The notes: generated by a model not told the origin, from the letters alone. 64,000 nucleotides of DNA from CAWAHD01 sp963781785 (GCA_963781785.1 CAWAHD010000002.1:310001-374000); one strand, 5' to 3'. Numbered from the stretch's first letter, positions 17,492 to 28,273 are shown. Translations and numbers: made by a program.

Positions 17492-18598
17492 TCATTGTAA
17501 ACCCTTCGCGTTCGTTTTCGGTGGACTTGCCGCACCCCGGGAACGACCCTGCTCCACGCTCTGGAGGAAGTCGGTCGCATCCTTGGGATTGGGCGGTGCG
17601 CTTGGTGTACTTGCGAGCTTGGCCTCAGCCAGCACGGTGCGACGGGTCTGATCAAGGATCTGGTAGAGGTTGCGATAGACCTGTCGTTGCTTGGGAGTCT
17701 TGGCTGGCCCGAACCTGAGATTGAAGGTGCTCATGAATCCGAGCAGGTTGCCGACCGTGGTGTCGGTCACCTTTCGGAGCTCGAGAATGGCGGGGCCGAT
17801 GTCGGGCTTTTCCAGCAGCTTGAGCAACGACGCGCAGGACGTGAGGAAAGTCGTGGCTGTCTTCTGCTCGTACGCCGTGGGGAGTGGCGTGGCTTCGATC
17901 CTGGCGCGAAGATCATCGACAAATCGTTTGGCATCGCCCAATGCCTTGGCCGAGACTTCACCTTCTTCAGACTCTTCGCGCAGCCGTTTGCGCAGCTCGT
18001 CAAACTGATTCTGCGTCGCGGCGTAACGCTCTCCTTCGAACACGTACGGCCATTTGATGGACTCGCGAATGCCATCGAGCATGACGGTGATCCGCTCGGA
18101 GGCATACAGAAAGGGTATCTCGGCGATCACGCTGGCCGGGACCGGGGCTGTGCCTGCCCGCATGGCCGCACTGCCCAGATTGGGATTCATGAGATCGGAC
18201 ACCGCGGCATTCAAGGCATCGCCGTTTTCGACCTCGCGGTTTTCCGGGTTCTCCCGCAGTCGTCGTTGATGCTCATTGTAGAGCGACTTGTTCTTCGCGA
18301 TCTCGGCGTTCTTTCGGGCGGCGTAGCGCTGCGCTGCTTCCAGATTGGAAAGGTAGGCGTACTGATTCCAGCGCATTGCTGTGTCGGCGTTGATCGAACG
18401 CGCCTGCGCTGTGTCAAGATGATACATACCAGCACCCATCGCATACTGGCCCGCTCCTGCAAGCGCGGACCCCTGGGGGGTCGTCGCACCCCAACCGCCC
18501 CAGCCCCAGCCGCCATAACCCCACTGGGCGCGGGCGTCGCGAGCTGTCATGAACAATAGAGCAAGCAATCCCACTCCCAGACGAACAGAGCGGACCAT
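17492..18598 (-). CDS. Exported hypothetical protein, Gly/Trp-rich N-terminus
   Basis: 368 aa from the ATG at 18598, preceded by AGGAGG. The signal peptide (LGVGLLALLFMTARDARA) is followed by WGYGGWGWGGWG and then helical, charge-rich sequence to the end (LSNLEAAQRYAARKNAEIAKNKSLYNEHQRRLRE; QFDELRKRLREESEEGEVSAKAL). The family appears in planctomycetes as an exported protein of unknown function; I recognise no catalytic motif. The kinase gene upstream ends 52 bp inside this gene's start, so the two are probably co-transcribed. Confidence 0.75.
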   Translation of the reverse strand: MVRSVRLGVGLLALLFMTARDARAQWGYGGWGWGGWGATTPQGSALAGAGQYAMGAGMYHLDTAQARSINADTAMRWNQYAYLSNLEAAQRYAARKNAEIAKNKSLYNEHQRRLRENPENREVENGDALNAAVSDLMNPNLGSAAMRAGTAPVPASVIAEIPFLYASERITVMLDGIRESIKWPYVFEGERYAATQNQFDELRKRLREESEEGEVSAKALGDAKRFVDDLRARIEATPLPTAYEQKTATTFLTSCASLLKLLEKPDIGPAILELRKVTDTTVGNLLGFMSTFNLRFGPAKTPKQRQVYRNLYQILDQTRRTVLAEAKLASTPSAPPNPKDATDFLQSVEQGRSRGAASPPKTNAKGLQ

Positions 18599-20442
18599 TG
18601 GCAACCTCCTGAATGGTGAAAATCGGACCGGGTCGACATCATGTGAAACTGGATCGGGAATTCGAACTCGTGCTGGGCGCTGGCGGCTGTGCCCGCCCTA
18701 ATGGACTGGGTTCTGATCACGACGCGACTTCCGCGGGCTGGTGCGCTGAAAAACGGGTCGGCGACGCCGACAGAATTCCACCAGGCTTCCGCGCGGTTAA
18801 AGCCCCAGTCGGCGGCCGAGGCGCAGGCAGCCAGATCCTCGCCGAGCGCTTTGGCGCTCGGGTAACGATCCGCGGGCTTCTTGGCCAGGCACCGAATGAC
18901 GACTCGCTCGAGATCGGCCGGCACGTCGGGACGTACCTGGGACGGGGGCACGACGGGATCGCGGCCGTGCGCCATCATGACGGCCATCGCCGTTTCGCCG
19001 GTGAACGGCGGCTGAGCGGTGAGCGCGAAGTACATCATCGCGCCCAGGGCGTAGATGTCGGCGCGGGCATCGAGCGTGCGGTCACCGATCGCTTGCTCGG
19101 GCGCCATATAAAGTGGCGTGCCGCTGACCATCATCTCGCCGGTCAACTCCGCGCTAGCGGGCGCACTCACCAGCTTCACCAGCCCGAAATCGAGCACCTT
19201 GGCGACGTCCGACTCGCCGCCGCGCACCGCGACGAACAGGTTGGCGGGCTTCAAGTCCCGGTGGACCAAGCCAAGCTCATGCGCCTCGGCCAGCCCGGCG
19301 CAGACCTGGCGGAACAGGTAGATCACGCGCCCCGGAGGAAGGGGCCCGAACTGGCGCACCAGATCGGAGAGACTCAGCCCGCGGAGGAACTCCATCACGT
19401 AGTAGAACGTGCCGTCGTCGGTGCGGCCGTAGTCGTAGATCTCGATCGTATTGGGGTGTGCCAGCCGGGCTGCCGACTGCACCTCGCGCTCGAACCGGGC
19501 CAGCGAGATCGGATCAGCCCCCGCCTCCGACTTGATGAGTTTCAGTGCACACGGCCGCTTGAGGAGCCCGTGCTCGGCGAGGTAGACTTCGCCCATTCCT
19601 CCTTCACCGAGTTTCTGCAGGAGCTGGTACTGACCGAACTTGCGGGCCTCGTGGAGCTGGCTGCGCAGGCCGTTCAGGAGGAACGAGCCGTAGATCGCCA
19701 GCGCGGTACCCATTCCGAGGAACAGGAAGTTCGAGCCGGCCTCCTCGGCCGTGCTGAGCTGCGCGACGAACGGGGCGGCCTCGGGATTCAGCCGGAGTAA
19801 GAACACCACGGCGACCGGGACGGCGAACATCGCCACCAGCAACCGCGCGGCGACGGCCGGCGGGTTGGGGATGAGTGTCCCGTAGATCATCAAGAGCGCC
19901 ATCATCTGGATCACGCCGTCCTTCATGAAGGCCACCAGAATTGGCAGATATTCGGGGCCGCGGTGCACCAGGTCGAGGCCGACGAAGTACTGGGAAACCA
20001 TCAAGATCAGCGTCACGCCCAGGAACAATACGTACTCGATCGTGCGGAGCTGCTTGCGCGAGAGCGGCGCCTCGCTGGCCAGCAGGCCCGCGACCGATAC
20101 CGCGAGCAAGCAGCGCAGGCCGATCAGCCCCACCCGGAGCGAGTAGCGGCTGCCTTCCACGGTGAGCGTGCCCGGGTTATCGCTGGCGAAGACCCAGACG
20201 AGGATTACGCCGAAGACCGCGCTCAAGGACACCGCGGCCGCGAGCAGGCGGCTCCTGCGCAGCGCCTCGGTCTCGCCCGCGAGGCTGGCGAGACTTCCCT
20301 CACCGATTCCCACGGGGGGCTCTTGCTGGTACGAACCGGAGGCGCTTCCGGCCCGAGACTGGAACAGCTCCATGGTCATCGTGGGCTCCAGCTCGATGAC
20401 TTCGGCGGCGTGCGGCAGATCCTCGGTCGTTGGCGTAGACAT
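18547..20442 (-). CDS. Membrane-anchored Ser/Thr protein kinase
   Basis: 631 aa from the ATG at 20442 (start MSTPTTEDLPH). The first 285 or so residues carry several membrane segments (LLAAAVSLSAVFGVILVWVF; TIEYVLFLGVTLILMV; AARLLVAMFAVPVAVVFLL). A Hanks-type kinase follows with LGEGGMGEVYLAEH (P-loop), the invariant Lys in CALKLIK, HRDLKPANL (catalytic loop), DFGL and APEQ. All catalytic residues are kept. The sensory membrane part at the N-terminus, not the C-terminus, is an arrangement frequent in planctomycetes. The last 20 residues run into the signal-peptide region of the next gene, so the true end may be slightly different. The zinc-ribbon gene lies 74 bp upstream. Confidence 0.88.
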   Translation of the reverse strand: MSTPTTEDLPHAAEVIELEPTMTMELFQSRAGSASGSYQQEPPVGIGEGSLASLAGETEALRRSRLLAAAVSLSAVFGVILVWVFASDNPGTLTVEGSRYSLRVGLIGLRCLLAVSVAGLLASEAPLSRKQLRTIEYVLFLGVTLILMVSQYFVGLDLVHRGPEYLPILVAFMKDGVIQMMALLMIYGTLIPNPPAVAARLLVAMFAVPVAVVFLLRLNPEAAPFVAQLSTAEEAGSNFLFLGMGTALAIYGSFLLNGLRSQLHEARKFGQYQLLQKLGEGGMGEVYLAEHGLLKRPCALKLIKSEAGADPISLARFEREVQSAARLAHPNTIEIYDYGRTDDGTFYYVMEFLRGLSLSDLVRQFGPLPPGRVIYLFRQVCAGLAEAHELGLVHRDLKPANLFVAVRGGESDVAKVLDFGLVKLVSAPASAELTGEMMVSGTPLYMAPEQAIGDRTLDARADIYALGAMMYFALTAQPPFTGETAMAVMMAHGRDPVVPPSQVRPDVPADLERVVIRCLAKKPADRYPSAKALGEDLAACASAADWGFNRAEAWWNSVGVADPFFSAPARGSRVVIRTQSIRAGTAASAQHEFEFPIQFHMMSTRSDFHHSGGCQWSALFVWEWDCLLYCS

Positions 20443-20516
20443 GACGGGGTCTCGAAGGTTGGTCTGATCAATCGGGTCGGGTTCGTCTCTGATGGGTTCA
20501 GGGCTTTTGCCTGCGC

Positions 20517-21659
20517 TCACTTGGGGGACTTGGCCTTGTCCGGCTCCTCCTGGGCGGGCTTCTCGGGGGCGTCGGCGGTCGCGCGGCTGCCTCCGGTGCT
20601 GCCGGGCTGGGCCGGACTGCCCTTTGATGACGAACCGAGTTCCTTGAGCTTCTCGTGCGCCTGCGCACCGAGCTTCTTGACGTCGAAGTCCTTGGCCTTG
20701 TCGCCGAGGTCCTTGAGCTGTCCCTGCACCTGCGTGCCGAGCTTCTCGATGTCCAGGTCCTTGGCCTTGTCGCCGAGGTCCTTGAGCTGTCCCTGCACCT
20801 GCGCGCCGAGCTTGTCGACGTCGACGACCTGGTTGACCTGGCCCTTCATGTCCTCTTTGAGGGCTTTCGCGCCGAAGCGGATGCGGTCGGCGATCGTCCC
20901 TTTGGCGGCCTGAGCGCTGGAGAGCCACGGGATGAAGAGGAATGCCAGGAATACGAGGACGATCGTGACGGCCGGCTCGATCACGCGGCCGAGCGGCTTC
21001 TTCATCTTGGTCAAGTCGATCCCGTCGCGGAGCGGGATGACGGCCAGGTTGGCCGTGCCGGCGACCAACCGCCCGATGTTGAGCAGGACCACCACGGTCG
21101 CACCGAAGAGCGCCATCGGCCGGTTGCCGACCACGGTTCCGAATATCAGGATCATGAGGAACGGAATCGAGACCAGGTAGGCGGCCTGGTTGAGCTTGCG
21201 GAACAGCTTCTGGAGCCCGCCGAGCTGCCCCCTCCAGACTCTCGCGACGACGCCGGGCGGCCTGGACCCTCCCCCGCCGGACCGGCGCCGCTCGGGCTTG
21301 GCCAGGGCGTAAGGCTTGGAGTCGGCGAGGTCGTCTTCCGCGAACATGGCGGGTTTCTTGCGGCCGGCCGGCATGCGGTCGATCGTGATCGGCGCCAGGC
21401 CCACTTGACTGGTCATCCGGGCCAGCCAGTTCGTCGCGGGCGCAGGGCCGGCAACCGCGCCAGCTCCGGGTGCCCGGCCGGCGACCGCGCCGGCTTCTGC
21501 CATGGCCAAGGCCGGCATCGCGGCCATGGACGCGATCTCCTGGGCCCGGGGGATCGACATGTACTGGCCACATTTCTTGCAGTGGCCTTTCTTGCCCGCC
21601 ATCCGCGGATCGACCTCGAACCGCGCGCCGCAGCTCTGGCAGAAAAAGACGATATTCAT
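20517..21659 (-). CDS. Zinc-ribbon membrane protein with internal repeats
   Basis: 380 aa from the ATG at 21659, which has a better-spaced AAGGG than the ATG at 21668. The N-terminus holds two CXXC knuckles (FFCQSCGARFEV, HCKKCGQYM), a rubredoxin-like zinc ribbon. Two or three membrane segments lie mid-protein (AYLVSIPFLMILIFGTVV; PAVTIVLVFLAFLFIPWL). A C-terminal part has 22-residue repeats of the form KLGxQVQGQLKDLGDKAKD followed by a Pro/Lys-rich tail. It may couple metal or redox state to the adjacent kinase; that is inferred from position only. Confidence 0.8.
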   Translation of the reverse strand: MNIVFFCQSCGARFEVDPRMAGKKGHCKKCGQYMSIPRAQEIASMAAMPALAMAEAGAVAGRAPGAGAVAGPAPATNWLARMTSQVGLAPITIDRMPAGRKKPAMFAEDDLADSKPYALAKPERRRSGGGGSRPPGVVARVWRGQLGGLQKLFRKLNQAAYLVSIPFLMILIFGTVVGNRPMALFGATVVVLLNIGRLVAGTANLAVIPLRDGIDLTKMKKPLGRVIEPAVTIVLVFLAFLFIPWLSSAQAAKGTIADRIRFGAKALKEDMKGQVNQVVDVDKLGAQVQGQLKDLGDKAKDLDIEKLGTQVQGQLKDLGDKAKDFDVKKLGAQAHEKLKELGSSSKGSPAQPGSTGGSRATADAPEKPAQEEPDKAKSPK

Positions 21660-21782
21660 CGCGCCCATCCCTTCGTCACGACATGACCTCGGTCGTCATC
21701 GCCAAGCCGACCTCGCACCCGGGGTGCCCGACTCCACGCGCTCTATAGCCAGACGCGCATCTGTTTTTGGCTCGGGTGCCGC

Positions 21783-22805
21783 TCAGTTCTCATGAAGCGG
21801 GGCTCTCACAAATTCTGCGGGCTGTTTTTCGCTTGCGCTGGTACCGCGGGCGGCGAGCAATTCCCGGACCTTGGGTTGCAGAGCGAGACGGCCGATCCAT
21901 CGAACCGAGAGCTCGGGGTAAGAGCGGCGCAACTCGCCCACGACGAAGACAATCATCTCGACGTCCCCGCGCAAACTCAACCTTCCCGGCGCTCCCTGAG
22001 CAGCCTTCGGCTCGCGCTGCGATTCCGCTTTGACGACCGTCTCGAGTAGTGGCGAGGCCCACACGCCGTGGAGCTCGTTCCCGGGCAAATAGACGGGCTG
22101 CTCGAGTGTGATCGGGCGGTCCACCACCAAGCCCGAGAATTGCGGGATCGCGAGCGCAGTCAAAGGATAGTTCGTGAGATTCTGCCAGTCGCCGATTTTA
22201 ACCGGCTGAGAAAGTGCCAGCCCCTGGGATCGAAACGCCTTCTCGGTCAGCTCGAGGCAATACAGCGCCTGATCGTCCATGCGAAACTCGAAGTCGAACG
22301 GCACCTGCTCCTCGAAGACCTTTCGGCAGTATTTGATCACGCCGGGGATGTGGCGGTGCTGGTCGGCTTTCAGTCGTTTGACACCGAATGCTCCGACGCA
22401 GTCGAGCATCCAGACCTCGAACGGCTGGCGCTGAATCCCGTCGGAGGAGGAGTCGTACACGACGGGTGATCCGTCCTCGATGGCGACGATGCCGGTATGC
22501 GAGAACGGGCTTCCTGTCGCCCTGGCGATGAACAAGCTCAGGGGAAAGCTGCCGCGGAGAATCCTCGCATCGCCAAGCCGGAAGACGATGTCTCCCTCGC
22601 GGAGGGTTTTCCGGCCCCATGAGCGCCACCGGGCCATCGCCGGATTCATGGGCAACGGCGGCAGTTCTCCCGAGAGCCGGGCACGGCTCGCGGCCGGGCC
22701 CCAAAAATTACCCGGCCAGTTGGCCGGTTTCATCTGGTCGGTCGCTTCCAGCGACACCGGCTCGCCGCTTGAAAGCGCAATCAACCAACATCCGATCCAA
22801 AGCAT
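21783..22805 (-). CDS. YiiX/YebB-like NlpC/P60 family hydrolase
   Basis: 340 aa. The start MLWIGCWLIALSSG is a short hydrophobic leader, possibly a lipoprotein signal. The core GDIVFRLGD, then FSHTGIVAIEDG and LYCLELTEKAF, places the catalytic His in SHTG and the Cys in YCLELT. This is the circularly permuted papain-like order of YiiX-type enzymes, which act on peptide, amide or lipid bonds at the envelope. RBS GGGAG lies before the ATG at 22805. Confidence 0.78.
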   Translation of the reverse strand: MLWIGCWLIALSSGEPVSLEATDQMKPANWPGNFWGPAASRARLSGELPPLPMNPAMARWRSWGRKTLREGDIVFRLGDARILRGSFPLSLFIARATGSPFSHTGIVAIEDGSPVVYDSSSDGIQRQPFEVWMLDCVGAFGVKRLKADQHRHIPGVIKYCRKVFEEQVPFDFEFRMDDQALYCLELTEKAFRSQGLALSQPVKIGDWQNLTNYPLTALAIPQFSGLVVDRPITLEQPVYLPGNELHGVWASPLLETVVKAESQREPKAAQGAPGRLSLRGDVEMIVFVVGELRRSYPELSVRWIGRLALQPKVRELLAARGTSASEKQPAEFVRAPLHEN

Positions 22806-23043
22806 GAGAATTCTCCCGGTGCGTCTTGGTGAGTTCGTGCCTAAGCGTATGGCGCTGCCCGTCTAGCGCCTCGTTCCGGGAGAACTTCCGTGCATCGAAC
22901 CAGCGTTGCCGCCGCCGAAACGGATGCCGAGCATGAGCATGTTAATCTGTAATGCACACGAATACTACCACATAGCGGCCGTTAGCTCCGTCAAACTTCG
23001 CCTGATCGCTCTGGTCGACGTCGTGGCAGATCATGGCCAGCCG

Positions 23044-23274
23044 TCAATCCTGGGGCTCCCGACTGTTTGAGGCTTGTCGGCGCTCCACCCACGACAAGGA
23101 AAAGAGGGTCAAGACAAAGTAGGTGATCCCCGCCATCCCCGCGGCGATGAGGGGCGCCCTCACATCGCCCTCCCACCGATCGATAAACGCCCGATAGACA
23201 AGACCGGTCGCTACGACGATGAACGCGCCGATCACCGATCGGCCCAGCACCCGACCCCTCGTTGTCTGCGCCAT
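23044..23274 (-). CDS. Small two-helix membrane protein
   Basis: 76 aa, two hydrophobic segments (SVIGAFIVVATGLVYRAF and APLIAAGMAGITYFVLTLFSL) separated by a charged loop, with a basic C-terminus. No known domain. It lies 105 bp downstream of the ABC permease gene on the same strand. The 22806-23043 stretch after it contains nothing recognisable. Confidence 0.5.
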   Translation of the reverse strand: MAQTTRGRVLGRSVIGAFIVVATGLVYRAFIDRWEGDVRAPLIAAGMAGITYFVLTLFSLSWVERRQASNSREPQD

Positions 23275-23379
23275 CGTGCAGGCTCCCGACCACTCGTGCG
23301 CTTACCGATTTTCCGGCGTCACCCATCGCGTTGCATTCGCTGACTTTCTGGAATTTGGCAGCCGATCCGCTCTCCGGCA

Positions 23380-24504
23380 CTAGCGGCTCATCGCGATCGA
23401 TTGCCGGAACAGCCTCAGACTGTAGACAAAGAGTAAGAGCCCGATACCGGCGACAGCCAGAAACTGAGGCCACACGGTTTCCAGGCCCGCGCCGCGATAA
23501 ATAATTGCTTGAGAGAATGCGACGAAGTGTCGCGACGGCAGGACGAGCGTGAGTCGCTGCATCCACGCGGGCTGGCTTTCTATCGGGGTGTTTCCTCCGG
23601 AGAGCAACTGGAGCACGATGATCAGGAGAATGATCAAGAGCGCGAACTGCGCCATGGACCGCGTGATGGTCCCCAGGAAAATCCCGAGCGCGGTCCCAAA
23701 GAACAGGTAGAGGACCACGCCCGCCAGGAAGAGCAACGGCGACCCGGCGATGGGGACCGCGAGGAGCGTCTTGACGACGAGAAACAGCGAGGCGGTCACG
23801 GCAACGAGGACCACGAGGCCGTTCGCCCAGACTTTCGCGAGCGCGATCTCGAAGGACGACAGCGGCATGACGAGCATGTGCTCGATCGTCCCGTGCTCGC
23901 GTTCGCGGATCAGCGCCGCACCGGTCAAGATCATCGTCAGCGTGGTCACCTGGTTGATGATGGCCACGATGCTGGTGAACCACGACGTGTCCCCGTTGGG
24001 GTTATACGCCTTGCGGACGACAACCGAGACGGGGGCCTCCAGCTTGTTCTCCGACCGCCTCACGTAGCTCAGCACCTGGTCAGTGAGGATATTCCGGATG
24101 TAACCGGCACCGATGCTCGCCTGCTGCATGGCGGTCGCGTCGATGTTGACCTGCAATTCGGGCCCGCGGCCCGCGCGGACGTCGGCTTCGAAGTGGGGGG
24201 GCACCACCACGACGAACATGAAACTCCCGTTATCCATCGACCGGTCAGCCTCGTCGGCCTTGATCGCTTGCGGGTGCTTGAATCGCGGGGGGTAGAACGA
24301 CTCGAACAGCCGCTTCGAGAGCGTGGACTGGTCTTCATCAACGAAAGCGATCGACGCATTGTGGACCTCAGACGACGTTCCTTTCGCCTGGGTGTAGATG
24401 GCGAACGTGAATGCATAGATGACGAACAGCACAAGCACGGTGTCGCGCTGGAGGCTCCGCAGCTCCTTGGTGCCGAGCCAGAAAATATTGGCCAACTGTT
24501 TCAT
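23380..24504 (-). CDS. ABC-2 type permease (YhhJ-like)
   Basis: 374 aa from the ATG at 24504, with AGGAG eight bases upstream. It has one N-terminal membrane helix, a large extracytoplasmic domain (about residues 45-170) and five C-terminal helices, the ABC-2 membrane domain layout. IREREHGTIEHMLVMPLSS is the usual coupling motif. It is the half-partner of the ATPase/permease gene upstream, whose stop overlaps the start region. With HlyD it forms a YhiI-RbbA-YhhJ-type tripartite exporter, likely for drugs or lipophilic compounds. Confidence 0.88.
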   Translation of the reverse strand: MKQLANIFWLGTKELRSLQRDTVLVLFVIYAFTFAIYTQAKGTSSEVHNASIAFVDEDQSTLSKRLFESFYPPRFKHPQAIKADEADRSMDNGSFMFVVVVPPHFEADVRAGRGPELQVNIDATAMQQASIGAGYIRNILTDQVLSYVRRSENKLEAPVSVVVRKAYNPNGDTSWFTSIVAIINQVTTLTMILTGAALIREREHGTIEHMLVMPLSSFEIALAKVWANGLVVLVAVTASLFLVVKTLLAVPIAGSPLLFLAGVVLYLFFGTALGIFLGTITRSMAQFALLIILLIIVLQLLSGGNTPIESQPAWMQRLTLVLPSRHFVAFSQAIIYRGAGLETVWPQFLAVAGIGLLLFVYSLRLFRQSIAMSR

Positions 24505-24506
24505 GG

Positions 24507-27267
24507 TCACGACTCCTGGCCCTTGAGGGCGGCGGCTGTCAGCACGGTCAACACCGGGATGAAGAGGGCAAGAGCCAGGACGTCGCCCGCGAGCAGGCGC
24601 GGGCCGAGCGCCTTCGTGAAGGCCCCGACGCTCGCGTGCATATAGTAAGTTGTCGGCCAGATCGAGCCCACAACGCGCGCCCGCCCTTCCAGGGTCGAGA
24701 CCGGCTGCAACATTCCCGAGAACTGGGTCGTCGGCAGGATCGTCAGGATCGCGGTGACGAACACCGCGGCGACCTGGCTGGGCGTGAAGGTCGAGACCAG
24801 GAGGCCGATCCCGGTGGTCGCGGTCACATAGAGGAGTGCGCAGAGCGTCAGGGTCAGGCCGCTCCCCTTGAGCGGCACCTGGAAAACGAGAATCGCCATG
24901 ATCATCAAGATCACGTAGTTGATCATCCCGATCGCGATGTACGGAAGCTGTTTACCCAGCAGGAACTCGAGCCGGGTGGTCGGCGTCACGTAGAAGTTGA
25001 TGATGGAGCCGAGCTCCTTCTCTCGCACGACGCTCACCGCCATGAGGATGGCCGGGATCAGGATCAAGAGGATCGGCGGGATACTCGGCACGATGGCGTA
25101 GACGCTCTCGAAGCTCGGGTTGTAAAGGTAGCGCGACTGGATCGAGCCGTGGCGATTGAGCGACCTGGCGCCGGGCGAGGCGTTGGGGTTCCGCGTGGCG
25201 AAAAGCTGATTCACGCTGGTGACATATTGCTTGATGGTCTCGGCGCGAAACGGGTTGGCCCCGTCGACCACGGCGGAGACCTCGGGGCTCGCGTCTCGTT
25301 TCAAGTTGCGACCGAACTCCGTCGGCATTTCGATCGCCAGCGAGATGTCGTTGGCCCGCAACCTCTGTTGCTCTTCCCGCTGGCTATTGAGCGGGCGCTG
25401 GGGGAGGAACGACGGCGAACTCTCGAACTCGGCGAGGTACGCCCGGCTCTCGGGCGTCTGGTCCAGATCCAGGGCGGCCAGGCGTATGTTCTCGACGTCG
25501 GTCGTGATCCCGAACCCGAACGCGAGCATCAGGACCAAGGACCCGACGAACGCGAACGCGAGCCGCACCGGGTCGCGCAGGATCTCGAGGGTCTCGCGCC
25601 GGCTGTAGGCCAGGAGGCGGCCGAGCTTGAAGGAGGACTGCGCCCCAGGATGCTTGCCCTGGGTGGTTGAAGGGGCGAGCGTCTCGGTCTGGACGGGCTC
25701 GGCCTCCTTCTGGTCCCCCTTGTTCGCCTCACCCGAGGCGTCGGCGATGTAGCCGATGAATGCCTCTTCGAGTACGTCGGTCCCCCGGGCGGCCATGAGG
25801 GCCTTCGGGGTGTCACACGCGAGTACGACGCCGGCGTGCATCAAGGAGATGCGGTCGCAGCGCAACGCCTCGTTCATGAAGTGGGTCGAGATGAAGATCG
25901 TGACCTGCTTCTGGCGCGACAGGTCGATCAATAATTCCCAGAACTCATCGCGTGCCACCGGGTCGACACCGGACGTCGGCTCGTCGAGGATCAGCATCTC
26001 CGGGTCGTGGATGACCGCCACCGCGAGCGATAGCCGCTGGCGCACGCCGAGTGGGATCGAATCGGGGAGGTCGTCGATGTACTGCGCGAGCCCAAAGCGC
26101 TCGACCAGCTCGTCGATCCGGGATTGCCTCGACTCAGGAGGCAGGTGATAGAGGCGGGCGTGGATCCAGAGGTTCTGGGCGACGGTCAGCTCGCCGTAGA
26201 GGGAGAACGCCTGCGACATGTAGCCGACGCGCATGCGGGCGTCGTTGTTGTTGGGGTCTACGGGCTTCCCGAAGAGTATCGCCTCTCCTTCGGTCGCGGG
26301 CAGGAGGCCAGTCAGCATCTTCATGGTCGTCGACTTGCCGCAGCCGTTGGAGCCGAGGAAGCCAAAGATCTCGCCGCGCTCGATCGTGAAGTTGACCGCG
26401 TTCACGGCAGTGAACGATCCGAAGCGGCGAGTGAGGTTCTTGGCCACGATGGCCGGCTCGGCGTCGGTGTGGACGCGAGCAGGGATGGTCAACCGCCGCC
26501 CGGAGCCACGCTTTCCCTCGGGCAACAGGGCCACGAAGGTCTCTTCCAGGTTATCGGTTCCCGTCTTTTGCTTGAGTTCTTGAGGGGTGCCCGTGGCCAG
26601 AATCCGCCCGGCATCCATCGCGATCAGCCAGTCGAAGCGATCCGCTTCATCCATATAGGCCGTCGAGACGAGCACACTCATCCCCGGCCTGCCGGCGCGG
26701 ATGTTGTCGACGAGCGTCCAGAATTGCTGGCGGGAGAGCGGGTCGACGCCTGTCGTGGGCTCGTCGAGAAGGAGCAGGTCGGGGTCGTGAATGAGCGACG
26801 AGCAGAGCCCGACCTTCTGCTTCATGCCGCCGGACAGCTTCCCGGCCGGCCGGTTCGGGAACGGGTCAAGCCCGGTCGCCTTCAGCAGCCCGTCGATCCG
26901 CGTGCGACGCTCGGTGCGAGAGAGGCCGAACAGTTGCGCGAAGAAGTCGATGTTCTCGAAAACGCTCAGCTCGAAGTACAGGTTCTTGCCGAGCCCTTGC
27001 GGCATGTAGGCGATCAGCGGGCAGACGGCGCTCCTGTGCCGGCGGTCCGCGATGTCGCCGCCCAGCACCAGGACCTTTCCGGACTGGATCTTCTTGGCGC
27101 CGGCGATGATCCCCATCAGGGTCGACTTACCGACACCGTCGGGGCCGATCAGGCCAACCATACAACCTGACGGAATCTCGGCCGCCACCGAATCGAGCGC
27201 GGCACGTCTTCCCGTAGCGGTGTGTGAGGCCGGTGATGCTCGTGACGGGTTTGGTCAGGGTTGGCAT
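24507..27267 (-). CDS. RbbA-like twin-ATPase/permease fusion, frameshift at start
   Basis: About 919 aa if repaired. Two ABC ATPase domains (GPDGVGKST, LSGGMKQKVGLCSS, LLLLDEPTTGVDP; then GSNGCGKST, LILDEPTSGVDP) are followed by an ABC-2 membrane domain (VVREKELGSIINFYVTPTTR and five helices). The conserved first strand reads from an ATG at 27267 (MPTLTKPVTSITGLTHRYGKT), then the frame shifts by one extra base near 27206 before AALDSVAAEIPSG. Without this, only a GTG at 27188 is available, giving 893 aa and losing the first beta-strand. The operon order is hlyD - this gene - permease. Confidence 0.85.
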
Positions 27268-27314
27268 CGGAATTCCCCGGTCAGGGCTTGGGAGGAAGAG
27301 GCCGCTCGAGGAAT

Positions 27315-28273
27315 TCAGGCCAGACGGCCGTGTCGTCCAGGCGGCACGTAGCCCATGCCCCGGACTCCCGTCTTGATCCGTTCGATGTAGGGGAGCACGA
27401 TCTCAGGCGGCACCTGGAGCTTGATGCGAAACATGAGCTTGTCGCGCTCGCTGTGGGTTTCGACCTGTTTCGGGGTGAACTGGGCTTCCGGGGAGACGTA
27501 GCTGACTTTCGCGTGCGCGGCGTATTCGGGCCGGGCGTCGAGCACGATGCGGGCGTCGGCCCCGATCTTGACTCGGGCGGCCTCTTGCGCGGGTAGGTAA
27601 ATCTCCATATACACGTCGCTCAGGTTGACGAGCGTCAGGACCTTGCCTCCGAGCGGAACGACCTCGGCCGGCTCGGCGAGCCGGTAGAGTACTCGCCCCT
27701 TGACCGGCGACTTGAGAGTCGCGTCGTCGATCTGCACCTGGGTTCGCTTCACCTGCGCCGCGGCCGCGCTCGTGGACTGGTTAGCCGTCTTCAGCTTCGC
27801 CTTGGACCCTTCGAGTGAGGCTTTCGCCGTCTCCAGGCGGGACTTGTACCGGTCGAACTCCTCCTGCGAGACAACTTGTCGGGCACGCAGGTTCTTGGAG
27901 CGGGTGAATTCCGAATCCGCCAGGTTCAGTTGGGTTTGGTCTTTCGTGATCTCGGTTTTGACTTCGGCGGCGGCTTGTTCGCTTTCGGCGAGTTTCGCTT
28001 TGTCCTTCTCGAGCTCGGCCTCGAGCTCGTTTGTGTCCATCTTGACGAGGACCTGCCCCGCTTCGACCAGATCTCCCTCGCGCGCAGGATCTCCTTGATC
28101 CGCCCACCGTATTTGGCGGCCGCGTCGACCTGGATCGACTCGATCCTGCCATTCCCCGCCACGATGCCGGCCGGCAAGGCGTTCGTCTGAGCGAGCTTCC
28201 AAGATCGCCACGCGGCCGCCGAACCCGCTCCCACGAGCCCTATCAAAATGAGGGCCCATATCACCTTTTTCAT
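27315..28273 (-). CDS. HlyD family membrane-fusion (periplasmic adaptor) protein, frameshifted
   Basis: About 319 aa if repaired. From the ATG at 28273 come a membrane anchor (VIWALILIGLVGAGSAAAW) and the first lipoyl half (GIVAGNGRIESIQVDAAAKYGGRIKEIL). The frame then shifts; one base is missing near 28085. In the next frame follow EGDLVEAGQVLVKMD, a long coiled coil, TLKSPVKGRVLYRLAEPAEVV (second lipoyl half) and the beta-barrel domain. It would link the inner-membrane ABC pump to an outer-membrane channel. As written, the longest single frame lacks the membrane anchor. Confidence 0.82.

Noticed and set aside
20655..21686. 343-aa plus-strand ORF
   Set aside because: It is antisense to the zinc-ribbon membrane protein. 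Its repeats mirror the repeats of that gene, and it has no start context.
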